Of a stretch of DNA of 64,000 bases, positions 10,856-21,704 are shown piece by piece. The stretch covers positions 1 to 64,000 of the forward strand of contig NW_027196465.1 of assembly GCF_038502225.1 (NCBI RefSeq). The letters are read 5' to 3'. The DNA is from Cherax quadricarinatus. Its lineage: Eukaryota > Arthropoda > Malacostraca > Decapoda > Parastacidae. Position 1 is the first letter of the stretch. The number at the start of each line of letters is the position of its first letter. The translations under genes and the position numbers were made by a program. A model generated the notes under the pieces. It was not told the DNA's origin. It did not search any database and saw nothing but the letters and a program-made list of their open reading frames with translations.

Positions 10856-13800
10856 TTACCCCACCCCCAGTTGCAGCAACCTTTGAACAGTAAGACTTCG
10901 ATAGTTTGCAGGAAAACTATTATCCCAACTTCTACCATATATGAGTTTATTTCTGAAATACGTTCTGTAGATACCTGCCGCAATTGCCCTGATCCTAACT
11001 GTTCCCCCGGTTTCCCGCATACCCTACGATATATAAAGAAAATCAGCCACCACGTACATTATTGCTCTTTGTACCTCACTTGATACTCCGCTAACGTCTA
11101 ATGTTAAGGCTCGTAAGGTTGAGATAGTTCCCCCACTAAGAAAATCGAAAACCTGCCCCAACCACGAACGAACTTTGTCCAAGGTATCACAAAAGTAGAC
11201 TGCATGAAAAGCTGTTTCTTCGAGACCGCAACATAAGCAATCCGCCTCCCTTACCAAACCCATCCTATTTAAGACCGATTTTGATGCCAAAATCCCCATG
11301 AGAAACCTGTACACCAATTCACGAACCCTTGGTGCCAACTTAAGTTTACAAAATCCGTCACATATTTGCCCCCAATTATACAGTGGAAAAACAGACAATC
11401 CCTGTACAATTTCCCTACGACAACATATGCTGACCATTTGCCCCACCCGAATCCGTTGTGCATTTCTCAACTTTAACAACAAACGTAGCATGTCCTCACA
11501 CTCGATTAATCCCCTGCCACTCCACCATTTACGCATTTCGATCATTACCCGACCCACCCGGATGCCCTTCTCACCACCCGCCCTGAGGAACCGCTGCTTA
11601 ACATAGAGGGCCTTCAGCCGTGGCCCCAAAGCCAGGAGACCTAAACCCCCACGGCGAACATGGGTCATGACAACCTCCCGGCTTAACCAAGCCCTCCCAA
11701 AACCCCAAACATAACGTAAGACCCTTCTCTGCAGTTCCTGAATATCCACATCTCTTAAAGGGTACACCTCAGCCACACCCCATACTTTAATATAAACAAG
11801 TGTATTAACCGCTACTGTCCTCTGCTGCAAAGATACATCCCCAGCTCTTAGCCCCCGAAGTCGATCTAAAGCCTTATTAACCACCAATTCTGAGTTCACC
11901 CTTCGGCCCTCCCTCTCATCTGCCATGTACACGATACCACATATTCTAAGTTGCACCATGACTGACCACCCATACCTTTCGCCCCCCCCCCCCCACCCAT
12001 GTACCCACCTCCAATAATTTCGATTTTGCTTTATTGACGAACATGCCAGACTCTGTCCCCAAAAACTCAACAATCCATCCCACGATCCGCAAATCCTCCT
12101 CCTCTTTTAACAAAATCGTGGTATCATCTACGTACCTGACCACACGCACTGTATGGTCACTGCTCCGCGTCCCACTCCTCAAACCACCATCCACCAGCTC
12201 ATAAAAGGGGTTTTGTATACAAGCAAAAAGCAGCTGGGAGAGGGGGCACCCTTGCCTCAAACCCCGTTCCATACGGACCGGCTGCCCCAATTTACCATTT
12301 ACCTGTACGCGTATCATAGCCGAGACATACAAGGTATCAACCCATCTTACAATCTCCTCTCCAAAACCCTGCTTCAATAAAATAAGCCTCAATAAATCTC
12401 TATCAACACAGTCGTAAGCATTTTGCCAGTCAAGCCCGAGGACACCCCCCTCCTTGACATTCCTCCAAAAATTCCCTAATACGTACATGCCCGTCCCTCA
12501 TGCTCCTACCTGGTATGCCTAACTGTCCCTCGTGAATAACCGACCCCATAACCTTCCTCATTCTATTTCCTAAAACTTTTGCAAAGATTTTATAGTCCGA
12601 GCACATAAGAGATACAGCTCTATATGCACTCAGACCCCTCCCCCCTCCCTTTTTGGGCACCAACACAACTACCCCCGTACTTTGAGACATACCTAACCTC
12701 CGCTCCGTGAGCATGCAATTCAATACATCAACCAAACAATGCTTTATACTTCCCCAATGCTCCCTATAAAAATCATTCGAAATGCCATCTATAGCTGGTG
12801 CCTTTCCTTTACTCATAGTAAAAATCGCCTCCTCTACCTTCTCCACTCGAATTCAACCTTCTAGTACCGTTCTATCCCTGTCACTTACAACTTTTCTGAA
12901 ATCCCTCCCCACCAGGCCACCCGCCTGGACCCCCCCCTACTACCTGCCATAGCTTTTCCCCAAACCATAGATCAGCATAAAAACTCATGCTGTCCGTGGT
13001 GAGGAGTACTTGACCCAGCAGGTAACCACCCAAACCCGTGCATACTTTGAATTGCAAGAGGGACGTCGCCTGTTGTCTGACCACGAATTTGCGCAAGACA
13101 CAACCGGAAGGTTTGTTGCCCCAGAGCACTTCTTCCATACCTGCTCTGACTCGAACTGCATTAAAACTTTCATTGTGAATTTCTGCAAGTCGACTACGAA
13201 GATGTTCAATGTCGTCATGCCTACTACTTCCACCCTCCACATAGTAATCATTAAGCTGCCCCTCCAAATAGTTTTGTAGCCCAAACCTCCACCTTGCTTC
13301 CTCCTTTCCCCGCTTCTTTTAATAACGTGCTATTCCGGGTTTGGCACATGTTTCCCACCATTCCAACAAACATTCATCTGCCCTCCGCGTTTCTCAGATA
13401 TTTTTCCACCAATCCTGAAAAGCGGACCCATCCCCTTCCCCCTCCAAGAACTGCCCATTCAGTTTCCAATACCCTGAATAAACCCTGATCATTCCATCCC
13501 AGTCCAAGTCCGCTAGCACTGCACGGTGATTGGAAAACCCCAGATCAAGGGTCTGCACGTGCCCAACTCGAATTCCTTGTGTAGCATAAATCCTATCCAG
13601 TCAGGCCGCGTAACCTCTGCACACAAACGTATGTTCCACCCCCCACCCACCCCTCCCCACTACATCATAAACCTCTACATCCCCCAGCAGATTTCTTATG
13701 ACAGGTAGAACGCACCCTGCCCCCCTTGGCTTAACATCCCCATGGGAGATAATGCAATTCCAATCCCCACCTAAGACCGAAATTAAAGGTAAACCCCGGA

Positions 13801-14180
13801 TGTGAAACGTTAAAGCCTCCCTCACAAAGTCTATTTTAACTTTAGAGTTACTGTCCGCTGGCATATAAACTCCGATAAAACAAACTCTAACCCCACCCCA
13901 ATACCCATCCACCCTTACCACCCTTCCATCTCCCCCCTCCTCCCATCCCAAGATGCTCCAAGGGCTGGACTCCTTCACCGCTATAGCCACCCCTCCCTTT
14001 AATTTTAAAGAATTACTCGCATACATTTGGTAGCCTTTCAACCGTAACTCTCTACCAAATTTATAATTATGTTCTTGCATAAAACATACATCCACATCGT
14101 AACGACGCAAAAACCACTCCATCCACACTTTTTTAATTTCAGTCCTTAAGCCATTGGTATTGATAGTAACACACTTGAAT
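10856..14180 (-). pseudogene. Copy D ORF2: endonuclease + RT (broken)
   Basis: Endonuclease at 13601-14175 (TINTNGLRT start, FMQEHNY, LGGDWNCII). The normal SDH catalytic motif reads FSNHRAVL near 13525, so the catalytic Asp is replaced by Asn. RT pieces at 12430-12846 (GKAPAIDGISNDFY, PGRSMRDGH) and 11946-12488 (motif A LGLDWQNAYDCVDR, motif B RGLRQGCPLSQLLF, motif C YVDD). The post-RT region is at 11024-12073, with SREVVMTHVRRGGLGLL and the C-x2-C..H-x4-C knuckle CLCCGLEETAFHAVYFC, and continues to a stop at 10856-10858. Several frameshifts separate the pieces. Same role as in copy B; non-functional. Confidence 0.8.
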
Positions 14181-15434
14181 TTACAAAAAAGGTGGTTTAC
14201 CTATATGTTTTTGGGTCTTTCCTGTTCCCACTCGCACATTAGACTGCCCGTCTTTGTCATTCGGATTCTCGAAACCCCCCTCCCCCTGCACTCTACCCTT
14301 ATGCTGGGACCTTGAAACTATCCCTTCTGTGACAGGCGGCTCAGCCACTTTCGCCCACGATTTCCTCCCTGGGCGCTGTCCTGGTGTCAAGACGTCGTCC
14401 ATATCCGACGCTCCCGCCGAACGTTTGCGGGAGCTGCCATCCACATGCATCTCCTCGCTGGACGAAGCCTCCTGGTGAACCTCCACCACCACCTCATGCG
14501 TCCGTACGAACGTGGTTTTGTTCTGCATTTCCATGTTAGGGGATTCCACAGTTGTTTACTCACGACACGCCATCGAAGCAACAAGACTATGTTCTGTTCC
14601 ATCTAGAAGGTCCTGCAACACGTCTTCCAGCAACTTATCCTGTGGCAAAACCTCAGGCCCCACAGGATCCACTGTTTTCATGGGCACGGTCGATGCATCC
14701 ACAGACAGGGTGGCACACATCGTAGACTGCGTGTCCTCCTGTTGCATCTCATCACTCCAAAGCTTGGGAACTTGCCCAGCTGAGGTACCAGGCTCAGTCA
14801 CGAAAGCCTCAGCCCGTAGGCCCACAGGTGACTGGTCCCGGGAGTGGCCAACCAGTCGACGGGGGCACTGGGCAGCCATATGCTCAAAAGAGTTGCATAG
14901 TCTGCAAGTCTTCCTTTGGCCCGCTTAATGAACAAACACCTGGGTCCTATATTTCTCCAGACGTACATAAGAGGGAATCAACTGGCGGAGCGTCATCTTG
15001 ATGGTGAAGGAGCCCTCTGGGAACCCCTCGTATGGGCCCTCTCTCCACACTCCCTTGGTTGCTGCATGCACCGTTCCGTATCTGCCGAAAACATCCCGCA
15101 GATCGTACTCCTCCGCCTCGAAAGGCACATTTCTCACCTTGACCCAGGTGACATACGTCGACACGTCATGTAGACACACTTCCACAGCCGAATTCACTAC
15201 CATTCTCCTTTCTTGAAAAGTTTCCACAATCTTGTTGTAGAAGCCGGCATTCACGAATTTTATAAATATCCTTGACATCCCATTCAAAGCTACACCATAT
15301 AATTCTTCATTGGGGATGCCGTAGACGTCTCGTATAATGTTTGGCATTAATGTGTGCATTGTAGAAACACTGCAGGAGCCTTGTGTGAATGCAACACAGA
15401 CCGTGTTAACTCTCCTGCCTTGTCGGTCCGCCAT
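14181..15434 (-). pseudogene. Copy D ORF1 (broken)
   Basis: ORF1 starts at ATG 15434 and runs open to 14925 (RRM-like TWVKVRNVPFEAE, then RTQVFVH). A frame change precedes the zinc knuckle, found in another frame as TCRLCNSFEHMAAQC. The acidic C-terminal part (14181-14549, RKSWAKV near the end) matches the AQRSGKKTWA-type block of the other subfamily. It ends at TAA 14181-14183; ORF2 begins in a different frame across this stop. Confidence 0.78.
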
Positions 15435-16102
15435 CTTGTGACTTTTAGTGGTCTGTGAAAACTGCACAGAAGTCAGTTGAATCAGGAGCTACTGCGCAGC
15501 CTGTCCTCATGGCCTGTGAAGGCTTACTCAGCCCTGTAACAACTTCAGACAGTATTACCAAGGCTGGCTCCTCCTCAGGAAAATTAGTGAATAGAAAAAG
15601 AAATAATAACAGACAAACATAAACACTTTATTATATAGAAAATATAAAATGTAAAACACTTAAATATGAAATATTAATCCTACATTAAAACCCTTTGAGG
15701 GGCAAGGCAGTCTAAAGTGTGAATTTGAAAGTGATTTCCCATGAGGGGATAGAGCCACTCAATGTAAGGTCACTGAGACCATCCAAATGGAGTTGTGAAA
15801 GTAACATCTCGTGCAATTGCAGATATTCGAAGACCGAGTATATTCGGTCCTGCCCGTTTGGGGTATACCATTTTTGTATGTTGCAATGTTGCAATTGTAA
15901 AAAAACGAAATAAATATTTTTTAAATTTATTATACAAGTAGACAATATAAAAAACATAAATGGAACTTGTTTCTGAACAATTTGTAAGCAGTAAAAAAAT
16001 AGAAATAGGAACTACTTATCAACAATGACACATTGCAATGGGATGCAACTTACAAATGAAATATTCCTGAGTTCCCTGAGAAAGAACAATCATTTCACAT
16101 CA

Positions 16103-18008
16103 CTAATTTTGCAAATGAAACTTCATGAAACAATTTCTATCCTTCTTTATGCACAGATTTACTTTACATATAGCACAGCAAAATGAGGATGTGACATGAT
16201 TATTCTTTTTGCTGCAAAACTTGCTTGAAAGCAGCTTACCTAGCACTGGCCAGTGACCTAGCTGTTTATCCAGCCTCACACAGTCATCTGGCCTTTCTGC
16301 ACGTTGGTACTGAAATGCAGATGGGTATCCCACGTTTAACAAATCGTCATTACTGTCAACCAAAGAAGTACTGGGTGAATCTCGACTTCGTCTCATGCTG
16401 GTGCGGTTGACCTTTTGTCCTTTGGATCTTGCAGTGACAGAGATCTCAAGCCTGAATAGCTTCAGTGGTGTGCATGGCATGTTTAGTGACCTACAATCAC
16501 GACAGTAAAGAAGCCATGCATTCACAACAGCAACATCCAAAACATAAGCAAAGAGCCGCATGTACCAACGCTTTGATTTCATTGGCGTTTTGTAAAGATG
16601 GACCAACATGTTACTTTTGTCGATACCTCCCATGTTTGCATTGTAGTTCTTGATGATGCCTGGGCACTCAAAGTGGTCTTTCTTCTTTGATGCCTTGTCA
16701 TATCTTTCAATAAGACCCAAAGGATAAACTCCGACATCATTTGTGACTAGAGTCACAACTTTGTTGTCCTTCCATCTTACAAGAAGGATATCATCATTGC
16801 TTTGGAAATCAAAATTGCCCCTGGCCACATTACTCTTTTGCATTTCTTTCACAGGCATCAGTTGTGGCTTACCACATCTATTATCACGTATTGTTCCAGT
16901 GTACCTGCAGTTATACTTGTCTCTCAGTACCTTGACCAAAGGTAGACTTGAAAAGAAATTATCAGCATAGACTGCTGATGTTTTTCTTTGGTCGAGAGAT
17001 GCTGCAAGTACAAGAACAATCCTGGAACTCATTAGGAGGTTACTTTCTTCATTTGACAGCTTTATGTGATGGTTTTCAAAAGTTGGGTTACCTTGATACA
17101 TCAGTATATCATGTATGATTCCATCTTCACTGGCACGACAGAAGAGTTTGAAACCCCACTTGTCTGGTTTGTTTTTGATGTATTGCCTTAGGTTTCCAGC
17201 TGTTTTACCCTTGAAAGCAACCATAACTTCATCAACAGACTGCTTGGGTGTAGCTGGAACTTTCAAGCAAGCTTTAGTTAGTCCATTGTAAAGAGGCCTT
17301 ATTTTGTAGAATCTGTCATTATCCTTCTTTTGTTTGTTATCATTGAAATGAATGGTATGCCTCAGCAACCTAAACCTCTTTGATCCCATGACTTCTGCAA
17401 CTTAAGTTATCCTACTTGCACTTCTCCAATAGTCCTCAATGGATGGCTGCACAGTGTAACCCATATGCAACAGAATACCTATAAACCTAGTCATTTCCTC
17501 AGAATCTGTTTGAAAAGTAGTATGTATGTCTTTTTGCCTGGCATACAAATTAGTTTGAAATGTAATGTTGTCTATCATGTCTTGAGTAAAAAATGTCTGT
17601 AAAATAATCATATGCACACCTAACTTCAACAGGCTTTATATGTTGATATTTAGGCAAGGGGTCAGTGTGGATGTCCTCATTCTTCCATTTGGTGTCTCCT
17701 TGAGAAGCAAGATCATCTTGAAGCACTTCTTCATCAGGGTATTCCTCCATAGAAATACGTTTCTTCCTCTTGTTCAATTTTTGTTTTTTTGGTGGTGGCC
17801 CAGCTTCCTCCTCCTCATCTGTTGACACCTCTGCATCTGGTGGCAAGAATTCATCCTCACTATCCAGCAAATCCAGGTCATCTGAGTCTTGATCTGAGTC
17901 ACTATAGTCCCAAACACAGACAAATTTCGACTTATCCTTGGAGGACTCACTGTAGAACAATTTCTTATTGATCTGGAAGGACAATAAAAACATTCTGTAC
18001 ACACCCAC
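16103..18008 (-). pseudogene. piggyBac transposase (one frameshift, one stop)
   Basis: Cut-and-paste DDD transposase. An acidic N-terminus (DYSDSDQDSDDLDLLDSED) and a basic stretch lie at 17550-18008. A frameshift at about 17585-17600 moves to 17402-17629 (FTQDMIDNITFQTN, FIGILLHMGYT). A single in-frame TAA (17402-17404) then precedes VAEVMGSKRFRLL and a 428-residue stretch. Catalytic Asp candidates: SVDEVMVAFKGKT, VYADNFFSSLPL and NMGGIDKSNMLVH. The C-terminal cysteine-rich domain (FCCAICKVNLCIKKDRNCFMKFH region) would bind terminal DNA. Only two lesions over about 600 residues make it one of the better preserved genes here. Confidence 0.87.
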
Positions 18009-18482
18009 ACCATTACTGAATTCATATATACACTACCAAATTTTATGGAAATATTTATATGCCGAAACTTGAAAACTGCACCTAAAATGGCAGGAACGAC
18101 TGTACTTGGTCCTATTTTGTTGCACTTTTTTCATTTGCATGGTGCACTCGTAATATGCTTCACAACGCCTTCATATATATATCAAAATATGGCTAAACTA
18201 TTCATTTACACACTAGACACACAAATCAGTACTTACCGACATTGTATTGGGTGAAATCCTTCAGTATATAAGGAGCACTTAACCGAGAAACATGAGTTTT
18301 TGCGCCGGCAAGGTAGAAGTGTTTACATTCTGCTCTCTCGACCAATGGGAAGCGGGCAGCCGGCATCACCGCTCAGCCGGGGCGACTCAGGGAAGGTCTG
18401 TGATTGGTCAGAAATAGAGAATGGGAACCTAGATGCGTTGGGGGAGTCGGAGGATGTGCGCCAAAAAAAAACACGTTTTGAG
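18009..18482 (-). other. piggyBac region upstream of the transposase
   Basis: Noncoding part of the transposon 5' of the transposase. The 18330-18420 segment is GC-rich and carries two opposed CCAAT-type boxes (GACCAATGGG and GTGATTGGTC), which could be promoter elements; this is only a pattern match. Confidence 0.4.
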
Positions 18483-19121
18483 GACCGAGTACACTCGGTC
18501 CTGCCCGATATGAAAAATGAAAAATATAAATGATAACTGAATTCAACGCTAATATAGATAGGGGTGTCTGGTGTTGGTGACACTGTTGTTGAAATCGTAG
18601 CCGTTGCTGATGATGGGGGGGTCGCAGGTGTTGGTTATGACCCACTGGCTAGTTCTTCACAGTAGATAGAGCCTCGAGTAGTATCCCGATGACAGGAAAG
18701 CAGGATCTTTACTGCTACAATGATGTGGGGTTACGTCCTGCAATTTCATACAGGTGCACAGGTAATTCAATCCAAAATGGGACGTCTCCAGGACGTTAGT
18801 CCGTCTCCTGTTCTCGTTGATTGACAGGTGACCCTCACTGTCATCCAAGAGTAGTGTTGGGAGCTGTGAGTCGAGTGATTTACTGTTTGACCAGAGCCCC
18901 ACACGTCACCTTTCAGGGTGGGGGAAGAGGGAGGGGAAGGGATAGCGGGAGCTAGACTGACCCTACCTTAACAAGCAGCCGGCAGTCAAACTATCACTTT
19001 CAGGGAGGGGGAAAAAAGGCTGGAAAAACGGGAGCTTGACTTACCCTACCTTAACTAGTAGCCAGCAATGAAACTATTGTTACTATATCGCTACTCCTAT
19101 CAATTGAACTTTTCCCTCACA

Positions 19122-19133
19122 CTCCCCCATACC
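19122..19133 (-). promoter_or_regulatory. Polypurine tract
   Basis: On the minus strand GGTATGGGGGAG lies directly before the LTR start TGTGAG, the expected position of the plus-strand DNA primer. Confidence 0.7.
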
Positions 19134-19215
19134 AAGACTTATAGTCAAGGAGTATAAGAAGAATAGGCGAGGAAAAAGTTCTAACATGTGGAAGTCGCGT
19201 AAGGCAACAAATCTT

Positions 19216-20560
19216 CTACTGACTGTCACGACTTAACCAGTCAGAGAAATAATTGGATGAACCATTGATATACACAATATGGAACTTAAAAGCCTGGAGT
19301 GCCAATGTCCACCTCAAGAGGCGACTGTTGGTTCCCTTAAAAGTTTCTAGGTATATCAAAGGTTTGTGGTCCGTTTCTAAAATGAATTCTTTTCCCAGCA
19401 AATAAAATTTAAGTTTGGAGATACTCCACACAAGGGCTAAACATTCCTTTTCTATTGTGGAGTATCTTGTTTCTGCAGGAAGGAGTTTCCGGCTTAGGAA
19501 GCATACAGGGAAGGGAGTACCATCATGGTATTGTAGTAACACCGCACCTAAGCCAGTATTGGAGGCATCAGTTCTCAAACAAAATGTTTTATTAATATCT
19601 GGAATCTTAAGCATAGGGTCTTTCGAAAAGATACTTTTAATCTCATTAAACTTTTCCCGAGCTACGTCGGAAAGTTCAAGAGGTTCCTTCACAGACTTTT
19701 TAAGGAAGTCTGATAAGATGCCTGTAAGATCAGTAAGGTTCAGGATAAACCATGCATAAAAATTTACAGAACCAAGAAAGCTTCGCATGAGCTTCTTGGT
19801 TTTGGGGAATTTAAATTCTAATAAAGCTTTGATCTTACTGGGGAGAGGCTGCAGAGAGTTATTAGAAAGTATCAGTCCAAGATATCTAATCTTGTTATAC
19901 ACAAGGAAGCATTTCTTCGGCTTGGCAGTGAGGCCATGTGAGCATAACCTACGCAAAACTGATGTTAATGTTTGGATATGCTCGCCCCACGTAGATGTCA
20001 TTACGTAAATGTTATCAAAATAAACTGAAACATTTGGCATATTACCCAAGACCTTTCTCATCAGTCTTACGTAGGTAGCACAGGCAGTTACCAAACCGAA
20101 GGGCATAGTTCTATACTGCATCAGTCCTTGGTGTGTAGGAAAAGCAGTGTACTGCTTAGAAGAAGGATCTAACATTACTTGATGATATGCCTGTGCAATA
20201 TCAATCTCTGAAAAGAAGGAAGCATCATAAAATTTGTGTAGATCGCTATCTATTAAGGGCATAGGCTCAGCATCCCACCGAGTTATAGCATTAAGGCCTC
20301 TGAAGTCAATAGCAAGTCTATATGAATTATCCTCCTTCTTAACCATGACTACTGGTGAGCAATATGCAGATACTGAAGGTTCAATGATCTTTAGTTTTAA
20401 TAATTTGTCTACCTCTCGGTCAAATGCATCCCTAAGGTGAACTGGAACTGGGTATAATTTCCGTTTGATAGGAATGTCCGTCAATAAGTCAATCTTATGG
20501 ACTACCGTGGAGGTAACACCTGGAATATCAGTAAAGACGTCAGAAAAGTTACTCGCACAT
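19216..20560 (-). pseudogene. Gypsy reverse transcriptase and RNase H
   Basis: RT with SPVVMVKKEDNSYRLAIDFRGLN, FSEIDIAQAYHQVML (motif A), TMPFGLVTACATY (motif B) and motif C VYFDNIYVMT, where the second catalytic Asp of the usual YxDD is Asn. RNase H follows with LRTDASNTGLGAVL, TIEKECLALVWSI and LETDHKPLIYL. It ends at TGA/TAG near 19216 with DWLSRDSQ. An in-frame TAA (about 20566) separates it from the integrase. 422 residues are open. Converts element RNA to DNA; motif C change and nonsense codon make it inactive. Confidence 0.88.
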
Positions 20561-20772
20561 TGAAGTAGTTAATGTCTCTTATGGTCATCCAAAGATTCAT
20601 TAATATTAATGTTGGTTGCGTCCGAGTGGTCAAGAGTCACCAAGTCATGTAGTTCTTCATCATAGTCTAAGTTAGAGGTGTCAATTATGCACACTATACA
20701 TTCTTCAGTTGTCGTATCAAGTTCGTGTGGAAAAACTAAGTCAAAGTTATTAAGGCAGTTAACCGAATTTCT
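20561..20772 (-). other. Integrase-RT linker of the Gypsy element
   Basis: Acidic, poorly conserved linker coding between the integrase end and the RT, broken by the in-frame TAA at about 20566. No domain was recognised. Confidence 0.5.
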
Positions 20773-21490
20773 TCAGTAATATTTCTTAAGGATGTTGATA
20801 TGATGAAGCTTAGGTTTCCCCTTGACTTCTATGAGGAAGTCAACTTTCCCACAAATTTTTAATACTTTATATGGACCTTTCCATGCTACTAATAATTTAT
20901 TTGACTTGATAGGCAAAAGTACAAGAACTTCATCTCCTACTTTAAAACTTCTCCTCTGACTTTTGGAATCAAAATAGGTTTTGTACTGGTCCATTGACAA
21001 GCTTAGGTTTTTCGAAACTATGTCAGAGGTCTCCTCAAGTTTGGATCTAAAGTCAAGGAGAAACTGGTAAGAAGACTGAACCTCAGCATTTACCTCCTCA
21101 TTAGCCCATAAGTCATGAAGGATGGACAGTGGACCTCTGGCCTGTCTACCATAGAGAAGTTCAAAAGGTGAAAACCCCAAAGAGTCACTGGGAACTTCCC
21201 TCATGGCAAACAAAGCACAGGGTAGGTAACGATGCCACTCCTTAGGTTTAAGGGAGCAAAGTTTCCTTAAAATGGACTTGAGAATCGAATGTTGGCACTC
21301 AATCCTCCCATTACAGCTGGGATGATAGGGTGTTGTGAAGAGAGGCTTCACTCCCAGAAGTTGGTATAGATGTTGCATTAAGTCAGATGTGAATTGTGTC
21401 CCCCGGTCAGACAAAATTTCTCTAGGGATGCCCACTCTGGAGAAGATGGACAAAAGGGCTTCAGCCACCTCTGTAGTAGTTATGGTCTTT
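20773..21490 (-). pseudogene. Gypsy integrase catalytic core and C-terminal domain
   Basis: Opens at the LINE junction with KTITTTEVAEALL and covers the second half of the DDE integrase core. Asp is in ILSDRGTQFTS and Glu in HPSCNGRIECQHSILK. The first catalytic Asp and the HHCC second cysteine pair are absent, missing between here and 28008. A GPY-like end follows (FKVGDEVLVLLP, VAWKGPYKVLK, LHHINILKKYY). Integrase would insert the DNA copy. The sequence leads into the RT after a linker, confirming integrase-before-RT order. Confidence 0.85.
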
Positions 21491-21704
21491 AATTAATATT
21501 ATTATTATAATCAAAAAAGAAGCGCTAAGCCACAAGGACTATACAGCGCTGCAGGGCAGGAAGGAAGCGAGGGCATCTGGTGGCAAAAGGGAGATGGATG
21601 AGTAATAGGTTACGGATAACAGCGGGGCAGTGGATGGTGAAAGGGTAAAGGGCAGCAAGAGACTGAACTAGAAAGGGCTGAGGGGAGTGCGAAAAGTATC
21701 AGAG

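Larger units (their letters stand above)
10111..15514 (-). mobile_element. Tx1-like LINE copy D (divergent subfamily)
   Basis: Minus-strand LINE with the same architecture as copies B/J/K but clearly divergent protein sequence (ORF1 MADRQGRRVNTVC, RT LGLDWQNAYDCVDR and YVDD). ORF1, ORF2 and at least 745 bp of 3' UTR are visible. The 3' end is not seen because copy A abuts it at 10110. The 5' end abuts the Gypsy LTR at 15515, so D may continue beyond the LTR element at 31507. Confidence 0.8.
15689..18507 (-). mobile_element. piggyBac-like DNA transposon inside the Gypsy LTR
   Basis: Interrupts the LTR at a TTAA (15685-15688), followed by AACCCTTTGAGG, resembling piggyBac ends (CCCTTTG...). 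LTR sequence resumes at about 18508. The second TTAA and a matching right terminus are not visible, so that end is eroded. A GACCGAGT..ACTCGGTC palindrome followed by CTGCCCG occurs at 15832-15856 and 18483-18507 in the same orientation. Encodes one transposase on the minus strand. Confidence 0.82.
15515..19121 (-). repeat. 3' LTR of the Gypsy element (split by piggyBac)
   Basis: Downstream LTR in element sense. It is present as 15515-15688 and about 18508-19121, together close to the 773 bp of the other LTR. The inner border reads CTCACA|CTCCCCCATACC, so TGTGAGGG begins the LTR next to a polypurine tract. The same sequence, slightly diverged, is at 30729-31501. Confidence 0.88.

Noticed and set aside
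18262..18275. AGTATATAAGG as a TATA box for a plus-strand gene
   Set aside because: No plus-strand gene follows; it lies in the piggyBac upstream region, opposite in orientation to the transposase.
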